Shown here: one piece after another, positions 45,507-53,877 of the stretch
Numbering within the stretch: position 1 is the stretch's first letter
How the letters are laid out: each line of letters begins with the position of its first letter
Origin: an uncultured Myxococcaceae bacterium
GTDB lineage: Bacteria; Myxococcota_A; Polyangia; Polyangiales; Ga0077539
Direction of reading: 5' to 3'
DNA: 64,000 nt
NCBI GenBank assembly: GCA_945952225.1
Contig: CAMFHP010000025.1
Location: forward strand, 1 to 64,000
Made by a program: the position numbers and the translations under genes
The notes under the pieces: generated by a model
Database searches by the model: none
The model's input: the letters and a program-made list of their open reading frames with translations, nothing else
Told to the model about the DNA's origin: nothing

Positions 45507-46180
45507 ACCCGAGAGCACTCACCGTGATGGCGCTCGCGATCGGCGTCGGGGCCTGCCGGGGTCAACCCTCGGAGGAGTCGCCCGTCGTTCTCCTGCGCAA
45601 CATGCATTATCAGCAGCGGTACAACCCGCAGGCGGAGAGCGCGTTCTTCTCGGACAAGCGCACGATGCGTACGCCCCCCGAAGGTACGCTCCCGCGCTTT
45701 CCGGGTGGCGCCAACGCCCGCTACGTCGACGGAACCGTCGGCCGCGATGAGGCCTTCGACGACGATCGCGTGGTCTTCGGTCACGAGAACGACAGCCCCG
45801 TGTACGTGCTGACGGTGCCCGAATCCGTGGCGCGTGAAGCGGGGGGTGGCGAGGCCCTCGTCGCGCGCGGACGCCAGCGCTTCAACATCTACTGTTCGCC
45901 GTGTCACGGCGCGACCGGTGACGGCCGCGGCATCGTGTGGCGTCGCTCGCAGGGCGGCGGCGTGGCGAACTCGTACCAGTACATCCAGCCGACGAACCTG
46001 CACGACGAGCGGCTCAAGCACGTTCCCGATGGGCAGCTCTACGCGACCATCTCGAACGGCATCCGCAACATGCCCGCGTACTCGGCGCAGATCCAGGTGC
46101 GCGACCGTTGGGCCATCGTCGCGTACGTGCGCGCGCTCCAGGTCTCGGGCGCGGGCAACCCCTCGGGAGGTGCGCCGTGA
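45503..46180 (+). CDS. actE: Alternative complex III, monoheme cytochrome c subunit ActE
   Basis: Encodes 225 residues from a GTG. The signal ends Gly-Val-Gly-Ala-Cys, so it is probably a lipoprotein. A single Cys-Ser-Pro-Cys-His motif (about residue 132) binds heme c, with Met-Pro near the C-terminus as the other ligand. It probably carries electrons between ActA and the terminal oxidase. It overlaps actD and actF. Confidence 0.93.
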   Translation: MNPRALTVMALAIGVGACRGQPSEESPVVLLRNMHYQQRYNPQAESAFFSDKRTMRTPPEGTLPRFPGGANARYVDGTVGRDEAFDDDRVVFGHENDSPVYVLTVPESVAREAGGGEALVARGRQRFNIYCSPCHGATGDGRGIVWRRSQGGGVANSYQYIQPTNLHDERLKHVPDGQLYATISNGIRNMPAYSAQIQVRDRWAIVAYVRALQVSGAGNPSGGAP

Positions 46181-47580
46181 GCGCGCAGGAACACGACTAC
46201 AAGGCCAGTGGCTCGCTCGCGGGCGCCTGGAAGATCGCGGCCGGCGTGGGCGCGGTGGGCATCGGTGGTGCGCTCGCGATGGGCGCGGGCGATCCGAAGC
46301 GCTTCGCGTTCTCGTACCTCTTCGCGTTCGCGGCGTTTCTCACGCTGGCGGTCGGCGCGACCTTCTTCGTGCTCATTCAGCACGTGACCTCGGCGGCCTG
46401 GAGCGTGACCACGCGCCGCATCGCCGAGTTCTTCATGAGCGCGCTTCCGGTCTTCGCGCTGCTCTTCGTGCCGGTCGCGCTTCACGTCGACGACCTCTAC
46501 GGCTCGTGGGCGAACCACGAAGCGCACGGCGCGGCCCACGCCCCGGCGGGCGAGCACGCTGCGCCCCACGGCGAGCATGCGGCGCCTGCGGAGCACGGCG
46601 CGGAACACGCGGCGCCGACCGAGCACGGCACCGAGCACGCTGCGCCTCATCACGAGGCGGGCGGTGAGGAGCCCCGTGGGTTCCTCTCGCAGGAAGAGAT
46701 CGAGCATCTGGCCCACACCGAGGTCATCACCGCCAAGTCGGGATACCTCAACAAGGGCTTCTTCTTCCTGCGTGTGGCGATCTACTTCGCCCTCTGGATC
46801 CTCGTGTCGACGCGGCTCTTCCGCAATTCGACCAGCCAGGACGCTTCGCGTGACCACGAATGGACGCGTCGCTCGCAGGGCATGGCGCCGTGGGCCATCT
46901 CGGTGATGGCGCTGTCGACCACCTTCGCAGCGTTCGACTGGTACATGTCGCTGTTGCCGTCGTGGTACTCGACGATCTTCGGCGTCTATCACTTCGCCGC
47001 GTCGATGTCGGGCTTCTTCGCGTTCTTCACCCTGACGGTGATGTGGCTGCGGAAGAACGGCCAGCTCGGTGAGGCCGTCACCGTGGAGCACTTCCACGAC
47101 CTCGGCAAGCTCACCTTCGGCTTCAACGCCTTCTGGGCATACATCGCGTTCTCCCAGTTCTTCCTGATCTGGTACGCGGGCATCCCCGAAGAGGCCGAGT
47201 TCTATCACATGCGCTGGAGCGACGGCCCGTGGAAGGTCGTCTCGGCCTCGCTGGCGATCCTCCACTTCGTGGTTCCCTTCGTGCTGCTCATGTCGCGCAA
47301 CGTGAAGCGCAACCTGTCGGGCCTCGCGGCCGGCGCTGCGCTCATCTTCGTGATGCACATCGTGGAGATGTACTGGCTGGTGATGCCGAACTACGCGCAC
47401 GCCATGAACATCCCCGCGGGCAACGATCACGCGCTCAGCATCTCTCCGCTCGACCTGCTCTCGTTCCTGGGCGTCGGCGGTGTGTTCTTCGCGGCGGTGC
47501 TCTTCCGTATGTCGAAGCACCCCCTCGTTGCGCTGGGTGACCCGCGCTTCGAGCGCTCGCGTCACTTCGAGAACGCCTAG
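46177..47580 (+). CDS. actF: Alternative complex III, NrfD-like subunit ActF
   Basis: Encodes 467 residues from GTG 46177, which overlaps the actE stop. It has about ten spans, the second NrfD-like subunit of ACIII. Between spans 3 and 4 (about residues 112-165) is a His/Ala/Pro/Glu-rich insertion built of near-repeats of Glu-His-Ala-Ala-Pro; ordinary ActF has a short loop. The rest is standard, including Trp-Tyr-Met-Ser-Leu-Leu-Pro-Ser-Trp and Met-Tyr-Trp-Leu-Val-Met-Pro. Confidence 0.93.
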   Translation: MSAQEHDYKASGSLAGAWKIAAGVGAVGIGGALAMGAGDPKRFAFSYLFAFAAFLTLAVGATFFVLIQHVTSAAWSVTTRRIAEFFMSALPVFALLFVPVALHVDDLYGSWANHEAHGAAHAPAGEHAAPHGEHAAPAEHGAEHAAPTEHGTEHAAPHHEAGGEEPRGFLSQEEIEHLAHTEVITAKSGYLNKGFFFLRVAIYFALWILVSTRLFRNSTSQDASRDHEWTRRSQGMAPWAISVMALSTTFAAFDWYMSLLPSWYSTIFGVYHFAASMSGFFAFFTLTVMWLRKNGQLGEAVTVEHFHDLGKLTFGFNAFWAYIAFSQFFLIWYAGIPEEAEFYHMRWSDGPWKVVSASLAILHFVVPFVLLMSRNVKRNLSGLAAGAALIFVMHIVEMYWLVMPNYAHAMNIPAGNDHALSISPLDLLSFLGVGGVFFAAVLFRMSKHPLVALGDPRFERSRHFENA

Positions 47581-47594
47581 GAGTCTCTTGCATC

Positions 47595-48128
47595 ATGGCA
47601 ACGGACAAGACTGAAGTCCCCGTAGGTACCGTGGTCGGCATCGGACTGCTGACCATCGGCCTCCTCGTGGGTGTTCATGAGGGCATCCAGGGGTACTACC
47701 ACTCGATGTACGGCGACGAGCAGCAGCGCAAGGTGCTCGGCGTCCAGTCGGGCCTGCTGGAACGTGAGCGCACGGAAGAGACCGCGCGACTCGCGAACAT
47801 CAACCAGGCAATGCAGACCGTTGCGACCTCGGTCGGTACGGCTGCGCGCCCCGGGGAGATCACCCCGCGCCCGTCGACCGATCTGCAGGCCCTCCAGGGC
47901 TGGCAGCTCCGTCCTCGCGTGGTGCCCAACCCGCCGCCCGCGCAGGGTGACGCGCCCGCGGGGGCCGACACCACGCCCACGCCCGCCGCTGCTGCGCCCG
48001 CCGCTGCTGCGCCCGCCCCCGCGGCGAACGCACCTGCCGCACACGCTGTCGCTCCGACGGCGGCCGTTGCGCATGTGGCACCTGCCGCGGCGCACCCGGC
48101 TGCGCCTACAACCGGTGCGGCTCACTGA
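47595..48128 (+). CDS. Single-span Ala/Pro-rich protein of the act-cox operon
   Basis: Encodes 177 residues. One span at about 8-28, then a helical region of about 60 residues with Glu/Arg/Gln, then a long Ala/Pro/His tail. It has no cofactor motif and does not match ActG or other standard subunits I know. It sits between actF and sco with 14- and 3-base gaps, so it is expressed with them. It may be an accessory subunit or an assembly protein of the ACIII-oxidase complex. Confidence 0.8.
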   Translation: MATDKTEVPVGTVVGIGLLTIGLLVGVHEGIQGYYHSMYGDEQQRKVLGVQSGLLERERTEETARLANINQAMQTVATSVGTAARPGEITPRPSTDLQALQGWQLRPRVVPNPPPAQGDAPAGADTTPTPAAAAPAAAAPAPAANAPAAHAVAPTAAVAHVAPAAAHPAAPTTGAAH

Positions 48129-48131
48129 TCC

Positions 48132-48995
48132 ATGACCACCCTACGCTCCAGCATCACGACGACGCTCGCGTTGACCGCGTTGATCACGGCTCCCGCCGTG
48201 GCCTCCGCGCAGGTCAACGTGACGCCGCGTGAGTTGGAGCGCATCGGCGTCGACGAACACCTCGGGGCGCGTGTGCCGCTGGACGCGCGCTTTCTCGACC
48301 ACGAAGGGCACCCGGTTGAACTGGGACGCTACTTCCACGGTCAGCGTCCTGTGGTGCTGAATCTGGTCTATCACCGCTGCACCATGTTGTGCGGAATGGT
48401 CCTCAACGCGGTGATCCGTGCATTGAAGACCACGCCGTGGACGGTGGGTGATCAGTACGAGGTCGTCACGCTCAGCATCGATCCCCGCGACACCCCGCAG
48501 ATTGCGGCGGGCAAGCGTCAGCGTGTGCTTGCGGCCTACGGGCGACCGCAGGCGGCGTCGGGGTGGCACTTTCTCGTTGGGCCCGAAGCTGAATCTCGAC
48601 GCGTCGCCGACGCCGTGGGATTCCGCTACCGCTTTGACCGGACGAGTGATCAGTACGCACATGCCGCGGTGACGATGCTGCTGACGCCCGATGGGCGCGT
48701 GGCCCGTTACCTCTATGGCATCGACTATCCGCCAACCGACGTGCGTGTGGGGTTGCTGGAGGCGTCCGAAGGGCGTCAGGTCACGACGGTCGAGCGGCTC
48801 ATCATGTTTTGCTACCACTATGACCCCCAGGGCCATCGCTACGCCCTGGTGGCGAAGAACGTCATGAAGGTGGGCGGCGTCGTCACGATGCTCGGCCTCG
48901 GTTCCTTCATGTCGGCATTGTGGCTTCGCGAGCGTCGGCGCCGGCGCGATGACGCGCCCGACGCTGATGTTCAACGTCCGGTTGAGACGAACTGA
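48132..48995 (+). CDS. Sco1/SenC-family copper chaperone
   Basis: Encodes 287 residues. A signal peptide (1-26) leads to a thioredoxin fold with Cys83-Thr-Met-Leu-Cys87 and a distal His177 (Gln-Tyr-Ala-His-Ala-Ala-Val), the three copper ligands of Sco proteins. Sco delivers copper to, or reduces, the CuA site of oxidase subunit II, whose gene follows next. A second hydrophobic span at about 250-270 is additional and would anchor the C-terminus. The position in the operon supports the role. Confidence 0.93.
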   Translation: MTTLRSSITTTLALTALITAPAVASAQVNVTPRELERIGVDEHLGARVPLDARFLDHEGHPVELGRYFHGQRPVVLNLVYHRCTMLCGMVLNAVIRALKTTPWTVGDQYEVVTLSIDPRDTPQIAAGKRQRVLAAYGRPQAASGWHFLVGPEAESRRVADAVGFRYRFDRTSDQYAHAAVTMLLTPDGRVARYLYGIDYPPTDVRVGLLEASEGRQVTTVERLIMFCYHYDPQGHRYALVAKNVMKVGGVVTMLGLGSFMSALWLRERRRRRDDAPDADVQRPVETN

Positions 48996-49018
48996 CAACG
49001 TGGACGAAGGCTTCTGAG

Positions 49019-50014
49019 ATGAATCACGAACCCACGGTACAACTGCCCGGCCAGTTCTCGACGTTCGCTTCGCACGTCGATTCCACCTTCTATTTCATCT
49101 ACTGGATGAGCGTGATCCTCTTCGTGGGGATCATCGGCGTCGCGCTGTACTTCGTGTGGAAGTACCAGCGGAAGCCGGGCGTCCAGGCGGAGCCGACGGG
49201 CCACAACCTTCCGCTCGAAGTGGGCTGGACGGTGGCGCCGGTGTTCTTCCTGGCGCTGCTCTTCCACTGGGGCTTTCAGGGCTACGTGAACCTGACGGTC
49301 TCCCCCGCCAACGCGATGGAGATTCGCGTCCGCGCGCGCAAGTGGTCGTGGGACTTCGAGTACCCGAACGGCGCGCACGAGACCAATGAGCTCCACGTTC
49401 CGGTGAACCGCCCCGTTCGACTGGTCATGTCGTCGGACGACGTGATCCACAGCTTCTATGTGCCCGCGTTCCGCGCCAAGCGCGATGCGGTGCCGGGCCA
49501 GTACTCGATGATGTGGTTCCAGGCCACGCACGAGGGCACGGTGAACTTCTTCTGCGCCGAGTACTGCGGCGCGGCGGAGACCTCGAGCCGCAATGAGCGT
49601 GGTGAGGAGGTCTTCTCGGGCCACTTCAGCATGATCGGCCACGTGGTGATCGAGAACGATCAGGCCTTTGCGCAGCACCTGGAGCGCATCAACGGACCGC
49701 CCATGATCGATGGGCACGAAGCCACGCCCGCGCAGTGGGGGCAGCTCCTCTACCGCTCGTCGCAGTGCTACACGTGCCACTCGGTGGACGGCGCCGCGGG
49801 GACGGGACCGACCTGGCAGCACATGTTCGGTCACCCCGTGCAGCTCACCGACGGCACCACGGTGGACGTCGATGAGAACTACCTCCGCGAGTCGATCTTG
49901 AACCCGCAGGCGAAGGTGGTCCGTGGCTTCCAGCCCGTGATGCCCACCTACCGCGGTTCGCTCAACGATCGTCAGATCGACGCGCTCATCGCCTACATGC
50001 GGAGCCTTCAGTAG
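49019..50014 (+). CDS. coxB: caa3-type cytochrome c oxidase subunit II with fused heme c
   Basis: Encodes 331 residues. Two spans (about 27-48 and 70-90) precede a cupredoxin domain with CuA ligands His144, Cys179, Cys183, His202 and Met205. A Cys-Tyr-Thr-Cys-His motif (250-254) in a C-terminal cytochrome c domain marks the caa3 type. The spacing Cys183 to His202 is 19 residues, against four in the common Cys-Gly-X2-His arrangement, so a 15-residue polar insertion lies in the CuA loop. Glu180-X-Tyr replaces nothing essential. It follows sco. Confidence 0.93.
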   Translation: MNHEPTVQLPGQFSTFASHVDSTFYFIYWMSVILFVGIIGVALYFVWKYQRKPGVQAEPTGHNLPLEVGWTVAPVFFLALLFHWGFQGYVNLTVSPANAMEIRVRARKWSWDFEYPNGAHETNELHVPVNRPVRLVMSSDDVIHSFYVPAFRAKRDAVPGQYSMMWFQATHEGTVNFFCAEYCGAAETSSRNERGEEVFSGHFSMIGHVVIENDQAFAQHLERINGPPMIDGHEATPAQWGQLLYRSSQCYTCHSVDGAAGTGPTWQHMFGHPVQLTDGTTVDVDENYLRESILNPQAKVVRGFQPVMPTYRGSLNDRQIDALIAYMRSLQ

Positions 50015-50055
50015 GCCTCTGCCACCGAAGCGGAACTCCATAGAGGAACGATCCA

Positions 50056-51708
50056 ATGTCCACGCACGGTGAAGAAGAACTCAACACGAACTACCTCAAG
50101 GTGGGTAGTGGCGTGAAGTCGTGGCTCCTCACCCTCGATCACAAGCGGATCGGGGTGATGTACCTCGTCTCGGTCATCCTCGCGTTCTTTCTGGGCGGCG
50201 TCTTCGCCCTCCTCGTGCGCCTCGAGCTCCTCGCTCCGGGCCGCACCATCATGACCGCCGCGCAGTACAACCGCGCGTTCACGCTTCACGGCGCGATCAT
50301 GGTGTTTCTGTTCATCATCCCGTCGATCCCCGCCGCGCTCGGCAACTTCATCCTGCCGGTGATGCTCGGTGCGAAGGACGTCGCGTTCCCGAGGCTCAAT
50401 CTCCTGAGCTTCTACGTGTACGTGGTCGGCACCATCTTCGCGCTCTTCAGCATCATCTCGGGCTCGGTCGACACGGGTTGGACCTTCTACACCCCGTACA
50501 GCACCAGCACGAACACGTCGGTGGTCTCCATGACCCTCGCGGCGTTCATCCTGGGCTTCTCGTCGATCCTCACGGGCCTGAACTTCATGGTCACCGTGCA
50601 CAAGCTCCGGGCGCCCGGGATGCACTGGCGTCGCCTGCCTCTGTTCATCTGGGGCATGTATGCGACGTCGATCATCCAGGTGCTCGCGACGCCGGTGCTC
50701 GCGATCACGCTGCTTCTCCTCGCGATGGAGCGCGTCTTCGGCCTCGGCATCTTCGACGCGTCGCTCGGCGGCGACCCGGTGCTCTTCCAGCACTTCTTCT
50801 GGTTCTATTCGCACCCCGCCGTGTACATCATGATCGTGCCGGGCATGGCCGTCGTGAGCGAGCTCTTCGCCACGTTCACGCGCCGCGCGATCTTCGGGTA
50901 CTTCGCCATCGCGATGAGCTCGCTCGGCCTCGCGCTCGTGGGCTTCCTCGTGTGGGCGCACCACATGTTCACCGCGGGCATCAGCGAGTTCGCCGCGATG
51001 CTCTTCTCGGCGCTCACGTTCCTCGTCGCCATCCCCTCGGGCGTGAAGGTCTTCAACTGGACCGCCACGCTCTACAAGGGATCGATCTGGCTCACGACGC
51101 CGATGCTCTACGCGCTCGCGTTCCTCGTGCAGTTCACGATCGGCGGTCTGACGGGCCTCTTCCTCGGCACGCTTGCGACGGACATCCACCTTCACGACAC
51201 GTACTTCGTGGTCGCCCACTTCCACTACGTGATGATGGGCGGAACCGTGATGGCCTTCCTCGGCGGCCTGCTCTACTGGTGGCCCAAGATCACGGGCAAG
51301 ATGTACGACGAGGGCCTGGCGAAGATCTCGTGGGGCTTCGTGTTCGTGGGCTTCAACGCCACGTTCCTCGTGCAGTTCATCATGGGCTCGCGCGGCATGC
51401 CCCGCCGCTACTACGACTACCTGCCCGAGTACCGCCCGTACCACGCGTTCTCGACGGTGGGGTCGTGGATCCTCGGCGTGGGCTTCCTGATCTACGCCGC
51501 TGTGCTCATCAAGTCGCTGCGCTCGGGTCCGAAGGCGCCGCCGAACCCCTGGGGCTCGGCCGGCTTCGAGTGGGCCACGGAGTCGCCGCCGGTGCTCGCG
51601 AACTTCAAGGACGTTCCCACGATCACCCGCGGCCCGTACGACTACCACCTCGTCACCGAGGAGGAGCTGTTCGACGGCTTCCCCGAGGACGCGCCCAAGA
51701 AGGCGTGA
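50056..51708 (+). CDS. coxA: Cytochrome c oxidase subunit I (A2 type)
   Basis: Encodes 550 residues with at least 12 spans. The heme a and binuclear-center residues are present: His in Phe-Thr-Leu-His-Gly-Ala-Ile-Met, the Tyr-Ser-His-Pro-Ala-Val-Tyr-Ile motif, His-His-Met-Phe-Thr, and Val-Ala-His-Phe-His-Tyr-Val-Met. The Tyr-Ser-His-Pro-Ala form replaces the glutamate of the A1 type, so this is an A2-type proton-pumping oxidase, in line with caa3 subunit II. It reduces O2 to water. Confidence 0.96.
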   Translation: MSTHGEEELNTNYLKVGSGVKSWLLTLDHKRIGVMYLVSVILAFFLGGVFALLVRLELLAPGRTIMTAAQYNRAFTLHGAIMVFLFIIPSIPAALGNFILPVMLGAKDVAFPRLNLLSFYVYVVGTIFALFSIISGSVDTGWTFYTPYSTSTNTSVVSMTLAAFILGFSSILTGLNFMVTVHKLRAPGMHWRRLPLFIWGMYATSIIQVLATPVLAITLLLLAMERVFGLGIFDASLGGDPVLFQHFFWFYSHPAVYIMIVPGMAVVSELFATFTRRAIFGYFAIAMSSLGLALVGFLVWAHHMFTAGISEFAAMLFSALTFLVAIPSGVKVFNWTATLYKGSIWLTTPMLYALAFLVQFTIGGLTGLFLGTLATDIHLHDTYFVVAHFHYVMMGGTVMAFLGGLLYWWPKITGKMYDEGLAKISWGFVFVGFNATFLVQFIMGSRGMPRRYYDYLPEYRPYHAFSTVGSWILGVGFLIYAAVLIKSLRSGPKAPPNPWGSAGFEWATESPPVLANFKDVPTITRGPYDYHLVTEEELFDGFPEDAPKKA

Positions 51709-51750
51709 GACAAGACTCCTGGACTCACCTTCCATCGCTGGAAAGACCTC

Positions 51751-52482
51751 ATGAGCACGGCCTCCACCACCGAACACGACGCAGCCCACGGGCATGAACA
51801 CCCGAAGTGGCTCGCCCACCACTTCGACTCGCCGACGCAGCAGTTCGACTCGGCGAAGCTCGGGATGTGGATCTTCATCTGTACGGAGATCCTCATGCTC
51901 GGCGGCCTCTTCGTGGCCTACGGCATCTTCCGCGGCATGGAACCCGACGTGTTCCATCACGCGCACGAGCACCTGAACTGGCGCCTCGGCGCGGTGAACA
52001 CCGTCGTCCTGCTCTTCAGCTCGCTCACGGCGGCGCTCGCCGTCCGTCAGTCGCAGGTCGGTGACCGCAAGGGCACGACGAACTACCTCGTGGTGACCCT
52101 GCTCTGCGCGGCGGTCTTCCTCTGTGTGAAGTACGTCGAGTACTCCGCGAAGATCGAACACGGCCTCCTGCCGGGGCGCTGCTTCGGTCATCCGGGCTTC
52201 GCGGATCACTGCATCAATGCGGGCGCTTCGGTGATGCCCGCCGCAGTGCACGGGCTCACGACCCGCGCGAGCATGTTCTTCGCGCTGTACTTCATGATGA
52301 CGGGCATCCACGGCCTCCACGTCGTCATCGGCATGGGCGTGCTCGGCTGGGTCCTCTGGCGCAACCTGCGCGGAGACTTCAGCAAGGAGTACTTCACCGC
52401 CGTCGAGATCGGGGCGCTCTACTGGCACCTCGTCGACCTCGTCTGGATCTACCTCTTCCCCCTGCTCTACCTGGTGGGCTGA
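51751..52482 (+). CDS. coxC: Cytochrome c oxidase subunit III
   Basis: Encodes 243 residues with about six spans. The Glu/His-rich helices of subunit III are seen: Lys-Leu-Gly-Met-Trp-Ile-Phe-Ile-Cys-Thr-Glu, Lys-Tyr-Val-Glu-Tyr, Gly-Ile-His-Gly-Leu-His-Val, and the end Ala-Leu-Tyr-Trp-His-Leu-Val-Asp-Leu-Val-Trp-Ile. It is a structural subunit that stabilises subunit I proton uptake. It follows coxA by 42 bases; coxD begins 2 bases later. Confidence 0.94.
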   Translation: MSTASTTEHDAAHGHEHPKWLAHHFDSPTQQFDSAKLGMWIFICTEILMLGGLFVAYGIFRGMEPDVFHHAHEHLNWRLGAVNTVVLLFSSLTAALAVRQSQVGDRKGTTNYLVVTLLCAAVFLCVKYVEYSAKIEHGLLPGRCFGHPGFADHCINAGASVMPAAVHGLTTRASMFFALYFMMTGIHGLHVVIGMGVLGWVLWRNLRGDFSKEYFTAVEIGALYWHLVDLVWIYLFPLLYLVG

Positions 52483-52484
52483 AG

Positions 52485-52997
52485 ATGAGCACGCACAACG
52501 AAACCCACGATCACGCGCACGGCGACGAACACGAGTCGTGGCACGTCCACGCCCACGTCTCGAGCGTGAAGTTCATGGTCGGCATCTTCGCGACGCTGAT
52601 CTTTCTGACCTTCATCACGGTCGCGGTCTCGCGCGTCGACCTCGGCGCCGCCAACGGCTTCGTCGCGGTGCTCGTCGCCACGATCAAGGCCTCGCTCGTC
52701 GCCGCGTTCTTCATGCACCTGCGTTGGGACAAGCCGTTCAACGCGCTCATCTTCGTGTCGTCGTTTCTGTTCCTGGGCATCTTCATGCTCTTCAGCCTCG
52801 ACGACCTGAACACCCGCGGCCGCATCGATGTGTCGAACGGCGTGAAGGTCTACGCCCGCAACGGCGAGCGCGCGCCCGGCGGGTTCACGCCCATCTCCGC
52901 GCCCGAGCACGCCGCGGGTGGCGAGCACGGTGCTGCTGCGGCCGGTGAGCACGCGGCGCCTGCGGGCGACCACGCGGCGCCTGCGGCCCATCACTGA
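52485..52997 (+). CDS. coxD: Cytochrome c oxidase subunit IV-like protein
   Basis: Encodes 170 residues. A His-rich start, three spans (about 25-105) including Ala-Ala-Phe-Phe-Met-His-Leu-Arg-Trp-Asp, the hallmark of bacterial subunit IV, and a tail rich in His, Ala, Gly and Pro (about 135-170, Glu-His-Ala-Ala-Gly-Gly-Glu-His). The tail resembles the insertion in ActF. The gene closes the oxidase set. Confidence 0.87.
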   Translation: MSTHNETHDHAHGDEHESWHVHAHVSSVKFMVGIFATLIFLTFITVAVSRVDLGAANGFVAVLVATIKASLVAAFFMHLRWDKPFNALIFVSSFLFLGIFMLFSLDDLNTRGRIDVSNGVKVYARNGERAPGGFTPISAPEHAAGGEHGAAAAGEHAAPAGDHAAPAAHH

Positions 52998-53065
52998 TCC
53001 TCTCCGTCTCTCCTCCGGGGTGTGTCTCCCGACGCGCCCCTGCCTCATCCAAGCAGACAGATCCC

Positions 53066-53863
53066 ATGAAGCTCTCTCGCGCACTCGTGCTCGCGGCGCT
53101 CGTCGTCGTGGGCGGTTGCAAGCGCAAGCACGTGCCCGTCGCGTCGGTGCCCGAGCTGCCCTATCCGTCGTGCGGCGCGAGCGCGCTTCCGGCGGGCGAG
53201 GTGCTCGCGTCGGCATCGTTGCGTGCGGGGCCCGACTCCAATGAGCCCACCGTGGTCGAGCGCTACGAGCTGCGACGGCGTGCGTGCCTCTACGTGCTCA
53301 CGGGCCGTCAGGAGTGGCTGCGCCAGTCGACCGATGTGGAGGTCGTCTACGACGACGCGCTCCGTCCGCTGCGCGCGTGGAAGCGCATGACCATCCCCGG
53401 TGTGTCGCGCGAAGACGGCAACGCCGACATCCGTCGCTACGAGCTGCGCGGCCCCGAGGTCACGATCACACGTCGTGTGGCGGGCGGGCCGAGGAGCTAC
53501 GAGATGTTGCGCGGGCAGCGTCCCACCGTGGTGATCGCGCCGGGGCGCGGTGTGCTCACGCCGTGGCTCCGTCGCGCGCATCTGCAACCGGGCGGGGCCG
53601 TGCGCGAGTACGCCCTCGACATGCGCGAGCAGCTCGAAGTGATCCGCCCCGTGACGCTGCGTCGCGATCCCGACCTCTTCGTGCCCGCCCTCGGACGCAC
53701 CGTGCGGGTCTACACGATCTATGGCCGCGAGAGCGTCTACGCCGATGAGCACGACGCCGTGATCGGCGACCTCGGAGGCATGCTTCCGCCCGAGCGTGTG
53801 GCGTCGCCGATGCCGAGGCCGACGCCGATGTACGGCGCGCCGGATCCGCTGCATACGCCTTGA
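53066..53863 (+). CDS. Lipoprotein at the end of the act-cox operon
   Basis: Encodes 265 residues. A lipoprotein signal ends Val-Gly-Gly-Cys at 18. The mature protein is beta-rich with many Arg/Val strands (Val-Glu-Arg-Tyr-Glu-Leu, Val-Val-Tyr-Asp-Asp, Val-Arg-Val-Tyr-Thr-Ile-Tyr-Gly), like periplasmic proteins of unknown role, and ends in a Pro-rich tail. It lies 68 bases after coxD. No family is recognised; it may assist oxidase assembly or be unrelated. It is convergent with the MauG-like gene, 14 bases apart. Confidence 0.72.
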   Translation: MKLSRALVLAALVVVGGCKRKHVPVASVPELPYPSCGASALPAGEVLASASLRAGPDSNEPTVVERYELRRRACLYVLTGRQEWLRQSTDVEVVYDDALRPLRAWKRMTIPGVSREDGNADIRRYELRGPEVTITRRVAGGPRSYEMLRGQRPTVVIAPGRGVLTPWLRRAHLQPGGAVREYALDMREQLEVIRPVTLRRDPDLFVPALGRTVRVYTIYGRESVYADEHDAVIGDLGGMLPPERVASPMPRPTPMYGAPDPLHTP

Positions 53864-53877
53864 AGTAAGGGGTTTTG

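Noticed and set aside
50008-52428. An 806-codon open frame antisense to coxA and coxC
   Set aside because: The sense strand encodes clear oxidase subunits. The antisense reading is His/Glu/Arg-rich low complexity.
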